Origin: Planobispora longispora
GTDB taxonomy: Bacteria > Actinomycetota > Actinomycetes > Streptosporangiales > Streptosporangiaceae
Length of the DNA: 64,000 bases
Direction of reading: 5' to 3'
NCBI RefSeq assembly: GCF_016863135.1
Contig: NZ_BOOH01000037.1
Location: forward strand, 1-64,000
The notes beneath the pieces are model-generated. The model was not told the origin of the DNA and did not search any database. It saw nothing but the letters and a program-made list of their open reading frames with translations. Every line of letters starts with the position of its first letter. The first letter of the stretch is position 1. Position numbers and translations under genes: made by a program. Below, piece after piece: positions 55,681 to 64,000 of this stretch.

Positions 55681-56706
55681 ATGATGTCCAGTTTCGTGCC
55701 TGGTTTGGAGCTGTCGCGTGACTTCTACGCCGAGGTCGTGCGACCCGTGGTCACCGACGTACCGCACAGTGCCGCACTGATCGGCGCGGGGTCGGAGGTT
55801 CTGGCGTTCGACACCGAGCGCTCCACCGACCATGACTGGGGACCCCGGGTGGTGCTGTTCGTCGCCGGATCGGCCGAGGAGGTACGGCGGGCGGTCACCG
55901 CGGGCCTTCCCTCGTCCTTCGGCGGCTATCCGACCGTCTTCGGCGGCCGGAACGGGGTGGAGATCGTCGAGCCGGCGCGGTGGTTCACCGAGCGGCTCGG
56001 CTTCGATCCGTGCCGCGAGCCGCGAGAGCTCACCGCCCTGGACTGGTTGTCGGTCCCCTGGCAGCGGCTGGCCGAGGTCACCAGCGGGGAGGTCTTCCAC
56101 GACGGACTGGGTGTGCTGGAGCGGGCGCGCGCCACGCTGCGCTGGTACCCCGGCGACCTGTGGCGCCACGTGCTGGCCGCGCAGTGGCGGCGCCTGGCGC
56201 AGGAGGAGGCGTTCCCGGGGCGGTGCGGAGAGGTCGGCGACGGCCTGGGGTCGGCGGTGGTGACCGCCCGGCTGGCGCGTGAGGTGATGCGGCTGGTGCT
56301 GTTGATGCGCCGCCGCTACCCGCCCTACGCGAAATGGCTCGGCAGCGCCTTCGCCCGCCTGTCCGGCTCGGCGGAGCTCGGCGATTCGTTGTCGGCGGCG
56401 ACGGCCGCCACGGACTGGCGGGAACGGGAACGGCACCTGGGCCGCGCGTACGAGCGGCTGGCGGCCCTGCACAACCGGCTGGGACTGACCGGGCCGCTGG
56501 AGACCTCCGTGCGCTCCTACCACGCCCGGCCCTTCCAGGTCATCGGCGCCCAGCGGTTCGCCGACGCGCTGACGGCCTCGATCGCCGACCCGGCCGTGGC
56601 GGCGCTGCCGCCGGTCGGCGCGGTCGACCAGTTCGCCGACTCCACCGACCTGCTCACCCATCCGGGCCGGTGCCGCGCCGTGACGCGCGCCCTCCTGGAC
56701 CTGTGA
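55681..56706 (+). CDS. DUF4037 domain protein
   Basis: This 341-residue protein has an N-terminal nucleotidyltransferase-like part (AALIGAGSEVLAFDTERSTD, then HDWGPRVVLFV) and a helical C-terminal domain matching DUF4037 (FARLSGSAELGDSLSAATAA, RPFQVIGAQRFADAL). The GSEV-x-DTERSTDHDWG segment resembles a minimal nucleotidyltransferase active site. The substrate is unknown. The start has a weak site. Confidence 0.75.
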   Translation: MMSSFVPGLELSRDFYAEVVRPVVTDVPHSAALIGAGSEVLAFDTERSTDHDWGPRVVLFVAGSAEEVRRAVTAGLPSSFGGYPTVFGGRNGVEIVEPARWFTERLGFDPCREPRELTALDWLSVPWQRLAEVTSGEVFHDGLGVLERARATLRWYPGDLWRHVLAAQWRRLAQEEAFPGRCGEVGDGLGSAVVTARLAREVMRLVLLMRRRYPPYAKWLGSAFARLSGSAELGDSLSAATAATDWRERERHLGRAYERLAALHNRLGLTGPLETSVRSYHARPFQVIGAQRFADALTASIADPAVAALPPVGAVDQFADSTDLLTHPGRCRAVTRALLDL

Positions 56707-56792
56707 TCCGTTCCGGCCGGTGTTTACCGCCGGGCGCCCCGGATAGGTGATCGGCCCGGCGAAGGGCGCCGGCGTGAGGAAAGGGGGCGATC

Positions 56793-56984
56793 ATGGGGAC
56801 CGACGACAAGATCGCGAACAAGGCCGAAGAGCTCAAGGGCCGGGCCAAGGAGAACGTCGGGGATCTCACCGACGACGAGGACCTCCGGGCCGAGGGCCGG
56901 GCCGACCAGGCCGAGGGCAACCTCAAGCAGGCGGGCGAGAAGGTGAAGGACGCCGGAAAGAAGGTCAAGGACGCTTTCAGCTGA
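56793..56984 (+). CDS. CsbD family stress protein
   Basis: This 63-residue, highly charged protein contains KAEELKGRAKENVGDLTDDE and ends with lysine-rich GKKVKDAFS. It matches the small CsbD family, induced by general stress in many bacteria; the molecular role is not known. GAAAGGGGG precedes the ATG. Confidence 0.87.
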   Translation: MGTDDKIANKAEELKGRAKENVGDLTDDEDLRAEGRADQAEGNLKQAGEKVKDAGKKVKDAFS

Positions 56985-57081
56985 TCCTTGCGATCCCGCC
57001 GGCGGGAGAATCCCGCGGCGCCCGCGGGCCCGGACTCAGAGTGCGGCCCGCGGGCGCGGCCGGGCCGGCGACGCGTCGCGG

Positions 57082-57387
57082 CTACACGGCGACGGACTCG
57101 CGGTAGCGGGCGATCGCGCGCCGCTCGAACCACAACGAGGTGAACGGGGGAACCGCGCACGCCAGGCCGAGCACGACGGTGCCCAGGCCCCAGCGGGCCA
57201 CGCGGGCCGCGGCGAGCACCCCGGCGACGTAGAGAACGAACAGCGCGCCGTGGATCGGGCCGAAGATCTTCACTCCCAGATCGCCGGTGGCGGCGACGTA
57301 CTTGAAGTACATGCCGACGAGCAACCCCGCCCACGAGCACGCCTCGGCGATCGCCACGTAACGGAACAGACGTAGTACGGTGGGCAC
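57082..57387 (-). CDS. DUF3817 membrane protein
   Basis: This 101-residue protein has three helices (about 7-25, 40-60, 64-82) and begins with LRLFRYVAIAEACSWAGLL, the DUF3817 start, followed by KIFGPIHGALFVLYV. The function is unknown. The GTG at 57387 follows AAAGGGTGG. Confidence 0.85.
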   Translation of the reverse strand: MPTVLRLFRYVAIAEACSWAGLLVGMYFKYVAATGDLGVKIFGPIHGALFVLYVAGVLAAARVARWGLGTVVLGLACAVPPFTSLWFERRAIARYRESVAV

Positions 57388-57496
57388 GGGGAGCCACCCT
57401 TTCCTTCGATGACCTCGGAGAACGGCTCTCCAGCCTAAGGGCCGCCCGCCGTGCTCCCGGCCGGGAGGCCGGGCGGCCGCGGCGGGAGGTGGATCC

Positions 57497-57997
57497 TTGA
57501 CGGAGCGCAAACCGCTCGGCATGGGCTTCGAGACGTGGATCGACCGGCAGATCCGCGAGGCCGCCGAGCGCGGGGAGTTCGACGACCTCCCCGGGGCCGG
57601 CAAGCCCATCCCCGGCGAGGGCAAGCCGGACGACGAGATGTGGTGGATCAAGCAGAAGCTGCAGGCGGAGAACCTGTCGTTCCCGCTGCCGGGAACGCTC
57701 GCGCTGCGCAAGGAGGCGGAGGATGCCCGGGCCGCGGCGGTGGCCGCGCGGACGGAGGCCGGGGCCCGCGAGATCATCGAGAGGATCAACGCCAAGATCC
57801 GCGAGAGCTACGGGAAGACGCTGTCCGGCCCGCCGATCGTCCAGCCGCTCTTCGACGCCGAAGAGGTCGTCGGGGACTGGCGGGCCCGCCACGCCGCCCA
57901 GGATCCGCCCGTCCCCGGCGGGAACACCGGCTCCGCGGCGCCCGCCAGGAGGCGCTCCTTCCTGCGGTGGCTTCACCGGCGGCTGATCCGCCGGTGA
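57497..57997 (+). CDS. DUF1992 (DnaJ-homologue subfamily C member 28-like) protein
   Basis: This 166-residue protein contains ETWIDRQIREAAERGEFDDL and PGAGKPIPGEGKPDDEMWW, the DUF1992 signature. The C-terminus is basic (RRRSFLRWLHRRLIRR). The TTG start at 57497 has a clear GGGAGG site. The function is unknown. Confidence 0.83.
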   Translation: MTERKPLGMGFETWIDRQIREAAERGEFDDLPGAGKPIPGEGKPDDEMWWIKQKLQAENLSFPLPGTLALRKEAEDARAAAVAARTEAGAREIIERINAKIRESYGKTLSGPPIVQPLFDAEEVVGDWRARHAAQDPPVPGGNTGSAAPARRRSFLRWLHRRLIRR

Positions 57998-58114
57998 AGC
58001 CCGTGACGGAGGTCCGTGACGGAAGGCGGTCACCGGAGGCGGTCATGGGGCAGCCCCTCACCAACTGCCGGGAGAGGCCGTCCGCGACCCGTGAAAGGCG
58101 ACGTCGCCTCCCCG

Positions 58115-58876
58115 TCACGCCCCGGCGCGGCCGGCGTTGGCGTGGATCGCGTCGCGGATGTACCGGGCCAGGCCGGGCGCGAGCGGCTCGTAGTTGGCCG
58201 CGAAGCGCGGGTCCGCCACGTACGTGTCGCCCAGCCCGCGGTGGATCTCATAGGAGCAGTCGTAGCACCAGCGGGTGATGTGCGCCCGGTGCTCCTCGGC
58301 CAGGTCCATGGCGACCTCGTCGTCGGCGGGCACCCCCTCGGTGAACGCCTTGGCGAAAGCCTCGGCCGTCTGGGCGGCCTCGGCCTTGAACCGCGTCCAG
58401 TCGTCCTTGGTCATCTTCGCCATGCGCCGCCGTGACTGCTCGAACGCCTCGGTGCCGCCCCAGCGTTCTCGCGCCTCCTCCTCGTACTCCTCCGGGCGGA
58501 AGTCGCCGAAGACCTCGAAACGCTCCTCCGGCGTCAGCGGAATTCCCATCGTGCTCGCCTCCATCGCGCGTTCAACCGCCGAGGCCATCTCCCGCAACCG
58601 GTCGATGCGCCGGCTGAGCAGCTCGTGCTGACGCCTGAGGTGCGTCAGCGCGTCGACGCCCGGGTCGTCGAGGATGACCGCGATCTCTTCGAGGGGGAAG
58701 CCGAGCTCCCGGTAGAACAGCACGTGCTGCAGCCGCTCCAGGTCGGAGTCGGTGTAGCGGCGGTAGCCCGACGCCGTCCGCTGCCCGGGCGAGAGCAGGC
58801 CGAGCTCGTCGTAGTGGTGCAGCGTGCGCACCGTCACCCCGGCGAGCCGGGCCACCTGCCCGACCGAATGACCCAT
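58115..58876 (-). CDS. TipA-type MerR family regulator
   Basis: This 253-residue protein has a MerR DNA-binding domain (VGQVARLAGVTVRTLHHYDE, about 4-23), a dimerisation helix, and a C-terminal TipAS-like domain (about 135-253) including WCYDCSYEIHRGLGDTYV. TipAS domains bind thiopeptide antibiotics, so this may activate multidrug resistance. The cysteine in WCYDCS matches the one that captures thiopeptides. ATG at 58876 was chosen for its GGGGGAA site. Confidence 0.88.
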   Translation of the reverse strand: MGHSVGQVARLAGVTVRTLHHYDELGLLSPGQRTASGYRRYTDSDLERLQHVLFYRELGFPLEEIAVILDDPGVDALTHLRRQHELLSRRIDRLREMASAVERAMEASTMGIPLTPEERFEVFGDFRPEEYEEEARERWGGTEAFEQSRRRMAKMTKDDWTRFKAEAAQTAEAFAKAFTEGVPADDEVAMDLAEEHRAHITRWCYDCSYEIHRGLGDTYVADPRFAANYEPLAPGLARYIRDAIHANAGRAGA

Positions 58877-58989
58877 GGCCGTTCCCCCTTTCCTCACGCG
58901 CTCCAGGATGCGGCCTCCCGTTACGTGAGGGTCAAGCCGATCGTGCGGGCGTCGCCGTCGCGGGTGGGGGCGGTGCGGAGAGCGGCGCG

Positions 58990-59436
58990 TCAGGCCGGCT
59001 GCATCGTGGGCGTGGTCACGGCCGGCAGCGCCGTGCGCGGCGTGCGCTCGCGCACGTCCTCGGCGCGGATCGCCAGGACCGCCGGCGGGCTGCCCAGATC
59101 ACCGTAGGCGGCGGCGACCGCGGCGGCGACCGCCGCCCGGGCGGCGGTGAGCACCTGCCTGGCCACCGGCTCCGGCGCGTCCACCGCCAGCATTCCCAGC
59201 ACGGCCGCGAAGCGCAGCTCCTCGGCCGTCGACGCCGATGACCCGGGCTCGGCCGGGGCGACCAGCGGGGCCTCCAGCCAGAACACCCTGCCGTCCAGCC
59301 GTCCGGCGAACGACGCGCCGCCGGGGGCGGGCAGCACCGCGACCGCGTCGGCGATCTGCCGCCCGAACGCCGCGAGGTCCGCATCCGGCGGCAGATCGGT
59401 CGTGACCAGCACCGGGATGATCATCGTGGGGGTCAC
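58990..59436 (-). CDS. Hypothetical protein
   Basis: This 148-residue protein begins TPTMIIPVLVTTDLPPDADL and is alanine-rich. I do not recognise a family. GTG at 59436 has GAAGGAGG upstream. It diverges from the membrane protein at 59512. Confidence 0.6.
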   Translation of the reverse strand: MTPTMIIPVLVTTDLPPDADLAAFGRQIADAVAVLPAPGGASFAGRLDGRVFWLEAPLVAPAEPGSSASTAEELRFAAVLGMLAVDAPEPVARQVLTAARAAVAAAVAAAYGDLGSPPAVLAIRAEDVRERTPRTALPAVTTPTMQPA

Positions 59437-59511
59437 GGCGGCCTCCTTCTCATCAGCGCCGATGCTACCGGGCGCGGACTCGGGCGCGCGGGCGTATGTA
59501 ACCTCGGAGAC

Positions 59512-61056
59512 GTGCCGGACTGGACCTATCACCCTTTGCGACCTCTCGCGGCGGCTGTGCTGGGCCGGCGGCGGTCGCAGCGGGCGGCGTTGCGGGCCCT
59601 GGCCACGCTGACCTCCCTGCCCGGCGGGGCCGGATTCGTCGCGGGGATGTTCGACCACTCCCGCCCGCCGGCGGATCTGGCGGCGCGGCTCGGCGCGGTC
59701 GTCCCGGTGGCGTTCGCCCGCGACGCGATCCGGGCGCTGCCGGTTCAGGGCGCCGGTGTCATCGAGATCGGGCCGGTCGCCCCGGCCGACGTGCCGCTGG
59801 TACGGCGGGCCGTCGCCGGCCGCCGATGCCTGGTGATCGTGCGAGCGTCCACACCGGAGGTGGCGGCGCGGCTCGCTCCGCACGCCGACCGGGTGGTCGT
59901 CGGAGACGCCCCGGATCTCGTCCACCTCGCCGATCCCGCCGTCGCGCGCGCCGTGGAGGCGCTGGCCGACCCGGACGTGACGGTGCTGGCCACACCCGCG
60001 GCGCTGGTGGCCGCCGGGCCCGGCTGGTTCCAGCGGGTCATCGAGGCGGTGACCCCGACCGAACCGCCGGCCGGGCTGCGGGAGATCGCTCCGGATCCGC
60101 GGCGCTGGCCGGGGTGGTGGTGGGGCCTGCTCGTCGGGCTCGGCATGATCGTCGCCGGACTGGGCGCCGCCCTGATCACGATCGGGCCGCTGCTGCTCTG
60201 GTACGACGAGGCCTATCTCGGCATGGACCGCCACCGTCTCGATGTCGTCAACCACCGCCTGGCGCCGTTCCTCCAGCACGACAGGATAACGATGGCCGGC
60301 ACCATGGTGGCGATCGGCGTGCTGTACGCCGGGCTGGCGTGGGGCGGCCTCCGGCAGGGGTGGGGATGGTCCCGCAGGGCGTATCTCGCCTCCGGGCTGG
60401 TCGCCTTCTCCACTCTGTTCTCCTTCCTGGGCACCGGCTTCGTGGAGCCCCTGCACACCGCGGTCACGGTCGTGCTGTTCCCGATGTTCCTGCTGGCCGC
60501 CCTGCGGTCTCCGGAACGCCCCCGGTGGACGGCGCGGCCGGAGGGACCGGAGCGGCTGCGGCGGCGCGCCCTCACCGGCCAGCTGCTGATGATCATGGTT
60601 GGTCTCGGGCTGTTCGCCGGGGGAGCCGTCATCTCCGTCGTGGGCCTCACCGAGGTCTTCGTCTCCACCGACCTGGCGTTCCTGGGCACCGACCCCGGCC
60701 GTCTGGACGCGGCCAGCCCCCGGCTGGTGCCGTTCATCGCCCACGATCGAGCCGGCTTCGGCGGCGCTCTCATGGCCGCCGCACTGGCGGTCATCCTGAT
60801 CAGCATGTGGGGCTGGCGGCGCGGCGAGTCGTGGGTCTGGTGGTCCTCGGCCCTGGCGGCGGCCGCCGGCTTCCTGCCCGCCGTCGTCGTACACATGATC
60901 ATCGGCTACACGAGCTTCGTCCACCTGGCCCCCGTGTACGCCGGCATCGGCCTCACCGCTCTCGCCCTGTCCCTGGCCCGGCCGTACCTGTGCGCCGGCC
61001 GAGGCCGTGTGCGAGGCGATCGCCGAACCGGCCCGGTCGAACGTGAACACGCGTGA
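59512..61056 (+). CDS. Large membrane protein with dehydrogenase-like N-terminal region
   Basis: This 514-residue protein has an N-terminal soluble part (about 1-195) with barrel-like strands (GAGVIEIGPV, RCLVIVRAS) reminiscent of dihydroorotate dehydrogenase but without convincing catalytic residues. About eight helices follow (about 200-500), with two similar halves (ITIGPLLLWYDEAYLGMD and VVGLTEVFVSTDLAFLGTD; NHRLAPFLQHDR and SPRLVPFIAHDR). The repeat suggests an internal duplication. Function unknown. GTG at 59512. Confidence 0.7.
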   Translation: MPDWTYHPLRPLAAAVLGRRRSQRAALRALATLTSLPGGAGFVAGMFDHSRPPADLAARLGAVVPVAFARDAIRALPVQGAGVIEIGPVAPADVPLVRRAVAGRRCLVIVRASTPEVAARLAPHADRVVVGDAPDLVHLADPAVARAVEALADPDVTVLATPAALVAAGPGWFQRVIEAVTPTEPPAGLREIAPDPRRWPGWWWGLLVGLGMIVAGLGAALITIGPLLLWYDEAYLGMDRHRLDVVNHRLAPFLQHDRITMAGTMVAIGVLYAGLAWGGLRQGWGWSRRAYLASGLVAFSTLFSFLGTGFVEPLHTAVTVVLFPMFLLAALRSPERPRWTARPEGPERLRRRALTGQLLMIMVGLGLFAGGAVISVVGLTEVFVSTDLAFLGTDPGRLDAASPRLVPFIAHDRAGFGGALMAAALAVILISMWGWRRGESWVWWSSALAAAAGFLPAVVVHMIIGYTSFVHLAPVYAGIGLTALALSLARPYLCAGRGRVRGDRRTGPVEREHA

Positions 61057-61105
61057 GCCCGGTGGAAGCGGACGCGCCCGCCGGCGGGGAGTCTGGAGTG
61101 GCGGC

Positions 61106-61876
61106 GTGGCGGATCAGGTTCAGGAGGTCGCGGGGCTGGTCCGCGAGGTGCTGGGCCCCGAGGTCGTGGGGGCCTATCTCCACGGATCCTCCGTACTCGG
61201 CGGCCTCAGGCCCGCCAGCGACCTGGACGTCCTCGTCGTCTCCCGGCGGCGCATGGACGATCGGGAGCGGCGGGCGCTTCTCGCGGGACTGCTCGGGATC
61301 TCCGGTTCCGCGGCCGGGGCCCGCCCGGTCGAGCTCGTCGTCGTCGTCCAGTCCGAGGTCCGCCCGTGGCGGTTCCCGCCGATCGGTGACTTCCTGTACG
61401 GCGAGTGGCTGCGCGAGGCGTTCGAAGCCGGTGAGGTCCCGCAACCGGAGCCGATGCCGGACCTGGCCCTGCTGATCACGATGGTGCGGGCCGGCGACCG
61501 TCCCCTCGCCGGTCCGCCGCCGGCGCGGGTCCTGGACCCCGTCCCGCGCGCGGACGCGGTCCGGGCGAGTGCGGCGGGCATCCCCGCCCTGCTCGGCGAC
61601 CTGGACGGAGACACCCGCAACGTCGTGCTGACCCTCGCTCGCGTCTGGACCACGCTCGCCACCGGTGAGATCAGGTCGAAGGACGCCGCCGCCGACTGGG
61701 CCCTCGCCCGGCTCCCGGCGGAACACCGCCCCGTGCTGGAGCATGCCAGGGAGCTGTATCTCAGCCGCCGCTACTCGGAGGAGAGCTGGAGCGACGAGCT
61801 GAGGGCGCGGGTGGGACCGCACGTGGAGGCGGTGCTCGCCGAGATCGACCGGCTGGCGCGCCCCGCACCCGATTGA
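61106..61876 (+). CDS. AadA-like aminoglycoside nucleotidyltransferase
   Basis: This 256-residue protein has the nucleotidyltransferase motif GAYLHGSSVLGGLRPASDLD (G-S-x-D-x-D; about 20-39) and the AadA C-terminal helical domain (WTTLATGEIRSKDAAADWAL, RELYLSRRY). AadA-type enzymes adenylate streptomycin or spectinomycin. It may give intrinsic resistance. The GTG at 61106 is the likeliest start; others at 61091 and 61043 are possible. Confidence 0.8.
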   Translation: MADQVQEVAGLVREVLGPEVVGAYLHGSSVLGGLRPASDLDVLVVSRRRMDDRERRALLAGLLGISGSAAGARPVELVVVVQSEVRPWRFPPIGDFLYGEWLREAFEAGEVPQPEPMPDLALLITMVRAGDRPLAGPPPARVLDPVPRADAVRASAAGIPALLGDLDGDTRNVVLTLARVWTTLATGEIRSKDAAADWALARLPAEHRPVLEHARELYLSRRYSEESWSDELRARVGPHVEAVLAEIDRLARPAPD

Positions 61877-61901
61877 TCCGTCGCCCGTCAGCCGGGAGGG
61901 G

Positions 61902-62003
61902 CGAAAGTTTCAGGCGATCGAGGTTCCGCCGCCTCTCTGTTTCCAGCTCAGGAGGGTCCCGCAGGGAAGGCCGGATGTCCGATCTTGCCTCTCGAAAATT
62001 TCG
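61902..62003. promoter_or_regulatory. CGAAANTTTCG-type operators upstream of the CE1 esterase
   Basis: CGAAAATTTCG (61993-62003) is a perfect inverted repeat around one base. CGAAAGTTTCA (61902-61912) is a one-mismatch copy. The core matches the site before the GH10 xylanase at 39796. Confidence 0.6.
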
Positions 62004-62080
62004 CTGATAGTCCGAATATTTCAGAAGCCGAAGGCGTCGCGTCGCAGGGCGCGGCCGGAGAGCCGGGAAGCGGGCAGCGG

Positions 62081-63367
62081 ATGGGAATCAGAAGCAGAGT
62101 CATGGCCGCCGTGGCCACCGTCGCGGGGCTGGTGACGGCGGGGCTGATCGCGGCCTCCCCGGCGTCGTCGGCGACCCTCACCGAGGTGACCGGTTTCGGC
62201 GCCAACCCCACCAACCTGAGGATGCACCTGTACGTGCCCGACCGCGTCGCGGCCAGGCCCGCGGTCCTGGTGGCCGTGCACTACTGCACCGGGTCCGGCC
62301 CGGCCTTCCACTCCGGTACGGAGTTCGCCTCCCTGGCGGACCGGTACGGGTTCATCGTCGTCTACCCGTCCGCCACGCGGAGCGGCTCCTGCTTCGACGT
62401 CTCCTCCCCGCAGGCGCTCAGGCGCGACGGCGGCAGCGACCCGGTGGGGATCATGTCCATGGTCAGGTACGTCCAGCAGCGGTACAACCCCGATCCCGGC
62501 CGGATCTACGTCACCGGCGCCTCCTCCGGCGCCATGATGACCAACGTCCTGCTGGGGGACTATCCCGACGTCTTCGCGGCGGGAGCGGCGTTCATGGGCG
62601 TGCCGTTCGGCTGCTTCGCCACCGCCGACGGCTCGTCCTGGAACAGCGCCTGCGCCAACGGGCAGGTCGTCAAGACGCCGCGGCAGTGGGGCGACCTGGT
62701 GCGGGGGGCCCATCCCGGCCACAGCGGCCCGCGCCCCCGGATGCAGGTGTGGCACGGCACCGAGGACACCATCCTGCGCCACCCGAACCTGCAGGAGGAG
62801 GTCAAGCAGTGGACCGACGTCCACGGGCTCGGCCAGACCCCCTCGCTCACCGACCGGCCGCGCCCGAACTGGATCCGGACCCGCTACGGGAGCACCGGCG
62901 AGAACGCCCCCGTGGAGGCGATCAGCGTCCAGGGAGGCGGGCACGACCTGCCCATGAGCGGGATGGCGGAGGCGGCGCTGCGCTTCTTCGGCCTCACCGG
63001 CGGGCCCACGCCCACCCTCACACCGACTCCGACCCCGACCGGGGGTGCCGGAGCCTGCCGCGTCTCCTACGCCATGAACGCCTGGAACACCGGGTTCACC
63101 GGTGCGGTCAAGGTCACCAACACCGGGACCGCCACGCTCGACGGCTGGTCCCTGACGTTCACCCTCCCGGCCGGCCAGACGGTCACCTCGGCCTGGAACG
63201 CCGTCGTCTCGCCGCCCGCCGGCCGGGTGACCGCCGGGAACGTCTCCTACAACAGGATCCTCGCGCCGGGCGCGTCGGCCGACTTCGGGTTCCAGGCCAC
63301 GCACACCGGTGACACGGCCAGGCCCCCGGCCTTCGCCCTCAACGGCGTCGCCTGCGCCGCCGGCTGA
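62081..63367 (+). CDS. Secreted CE1 esterase (PHB depolymerase-like) with CBM2
   Basis: This 428-residue protein has a signal peptide (about 1-31). The PHB-depolymerase/CE1 catalytic domain has GASSGAM (nucleophile serine, about residues 149-155), an acid in VWHGTEDTI and a histidine in QGGGHDLPM. A TPTPTPT linker leads to a family 2 carbohydrate-binding module (about 325-428: CRVSYAMNAWNTGFTG; LDGWSLTFTLPAGQTV). It is likely an acetylxylan or feruloyl esterase that helps xylan breakdown. ATG at 62081. The operator upstream links it with the GH10 gene. Confidence 0.86.
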   Translation: MGIRSRVMAAVATVAGLVTAGLIAASPASSATLTEVTGFGANPTNLRMHLYVPDRVAARPAVLVAVHYCTGSGPAFHSGTEFASLADRYGFIVVYPSATRSGSCFDVSSPQALRRDGGSDPVGIMSMVRYVQQRYNPDPGRIYVTGASSGAMMTNVLLGDYPDVFAAGAAFMGVPFGCFATADGSSWNSACANGQVVKTPRQWGDLVRGAHPGHSGPRPRMQVWHGTEDTILRHPNLQEEVKQWTDVHGLGQTPSLTDRPRPNWIRTRYGSTGENAPVEAISVQGGGHDLPMSGMAEAALRFFGLTGGPTPTLTPTPTPTGGAGACRVSYAMNAWNTGFTGAVKVTNTGTATLDGWSLTFTLPAGQTVTSAWNAVVSPPAGRVTAGNVSYNRILAPGASADFGFQATHTGDTARPPAFALNGVACAAG

Positions 63368-63370
63368 TTC

Positions 63371-63410
63371 CGGCGGCCCCGGCCCGCGAGACGGGGCCGG
63401 GGCCGCCGGA
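63371..63410 (+). terminator. Terminator after the CE1 esterase
   Basis: CGGCGGCCCCGGCCC (63371-63385) pairs over 15 bases with its complement ending at 63410. Confidence 0.65.
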
Positions 63411-63441
63411 TGGACTCCCCCTCCGGGGGAGGCCCCATGCT
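63411..63441 (+). promoter_or_regulatory. MerR-type promoter with 19-bp spacer
   Basis: TGGACT (63411-63416) and CATGCT (63436-63441) are separated by 19 bases holding the dyad CCTCC-GGG-GGAGG. This long spacer with a dyad is the hallmark of MerR-controlled promoters. The GTG start of the MerR gene is seven bases after the -10 box. Confidence 0.55.
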
Positions 63442-63447
63442 GGGGGT

Positions 63448-64000
63448 GTGAACGAGGATCTGGAACGGGGGCCCGGCGGGGACCTGATGGCGATCGGGCG
63501 CTTCGCGCGGCTGTGCCGGCTCAGCGTCAAGCAGCTGCGCAACTACGCCGACCTGGGGCTGCTGGCGCCGGCGTGGGTGGATCCGGACACCGGCTACCGC
63601 TACTACCGGGCCGGCCAGGCGCGCGAGGCGCTCTCGATCGGGCTGCTGCGCTCCCTGGACGTGCCGCTGGCCGTGATCGGCGAGGTGCTGTCCGGCGCGG
63701 CCGCCGCCCAGGCGCTCGGCCGGGTCCGCGACGACCTGGAGGCCGAGCTGGCGCGACGGCGCCGTACCCTCGCGACCCTGGAACGGGTCCTGGACGGAGG
63801 AATCCCCGGCGCCCCGGTCGACGTCGTCAGCGAACCGGCCCGCCGGGTGGTCCTGGCCCGGGACGTGGCGATCGGCGCGAAGGACATCGGCCGGGCCGTG
63901 TCCGCCTGCGTGGCGCGGCTGACGGCGGCCCTCCACGACGGCGGCGGCGACCCCGGCACCGCGGCGCCGATCGGTCCCGGGGCCGGGAGTGCCTCATCCG
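63448..64000 (+). CDS. MerR family regulator, cut by the right edge
   Basis: The visible 184 residues include a MerR helix-turn-helix (IGRFARLCRLSVKQLRNYAD, then GLLAPAWVDPDTGYRYY) and the start of an effector domain (RRVVLARDVAI). It resembles BltR/BmrR-like drug sensors. GTG at 63448 fits a leaderless message from its own promoter; ATG 63487 is an alternative. The C-terminus is outside the window. Confidence 0.85.
   Translation, partial: MNEDLERGPGGDLMAIGRFARLCRLSVKQLRNYADLGLLAPAWVDPDTGYRYYRAGQAREALSIGLLRSLDVPLAVIGEVLSGAAAAQALGRVRDDLEAELARRRRTLATLERVLDGGIPGAPVDVVSEPARRVVLARDVAIGAKDIGRAVSACVARLTAALHDGGGDPGTAAPIGPGAGSASS

Overview
The window is about 70% GC, has actinomycete-style GGAGG ribosome sites with many GTG starts and short operons, and carries SARP, GlxA, PadR, TetR and MerR regulators plus secreted xylan and pectin enzymes. 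This fits the chromosome of a filamentous actinomycete, probably of the Streptosporangiales (an inference from gene style). I saw no rRNA, tRNA or CRISPR array.

0.3-6.3 kb is the most unusual part: a compact locus that looks like a ribosomally made, cysteine-rich peptide system. It has two paralogous 56/57-residue peptides (420-590 + and 1367-1540 -) with a shared leader and an identical eight-cysteine layout, a MauE/DoxX-like membrane redox protein, a TlpA/MauD-like thioredoxin with CSPC, an ABC exporter, an S26 signal peptidase and a SARP regulator. The two peptide promoters share a spaced motif at matching distances from the start codons. No thioether, lanthionine or radical-SAM enzyme is visible, so the simplest reading is an exported, disulfide-rich peptide.

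6.3-34 kb holds: a transposase remnant, a GlxA regulator, a small XRE protein, a secreted cysteine protein and ligA; a PadR/ABC operon; secreted hydrolases; a YibE/F protein; a glycosyltransferase diverging from an oxidoreductase pair; an epimerase; a TetR/thioesterase pair around a 34-bp palindrome; a quinone oxidoreductase, a lipase-like hydrolase, a GlxA regulator with a metallo-hydrolase, and a secreted pectate lyase. 34-49 kb holds a TetR/MFS pair, a DeoR regulator, a YjdF-LacI fusion ORF, an intracellular GH10 xylanase, a FabG-like reductase, a two-gene operon of low-complexity envelope proteins, an MFS transporter and small enzymes. 48.7-64 kb holds a MarR/SDR operon facing an RND permease, purB, a GNAT, small conserved proteins (CsbD, DUF3817, DUF1992), TipA-type MerR, a membrane protein, an aadA-like nucleotidyltransferase, a CE1 esterase with CBM2, and a MerR gene cut by the right edge.

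Two themes cross the window. First, gene remnants are frequent: pieces of an ISAzo13 transposase, tyrosine recombinase, ArsM, TetR, asparaginase, amidohydrolase, GH127, LacI, GDPD, NmrA-like and WD40-type proteins lie between intact operons, so this looks like a deletion-prone, accessory-rich chromosome segment. Second, the xylanase (40 kb) and the esterase (62 kb) share a CGAAANTTTCG-type palindrome upstream, suggesting one plant-polysaccharide regulon.
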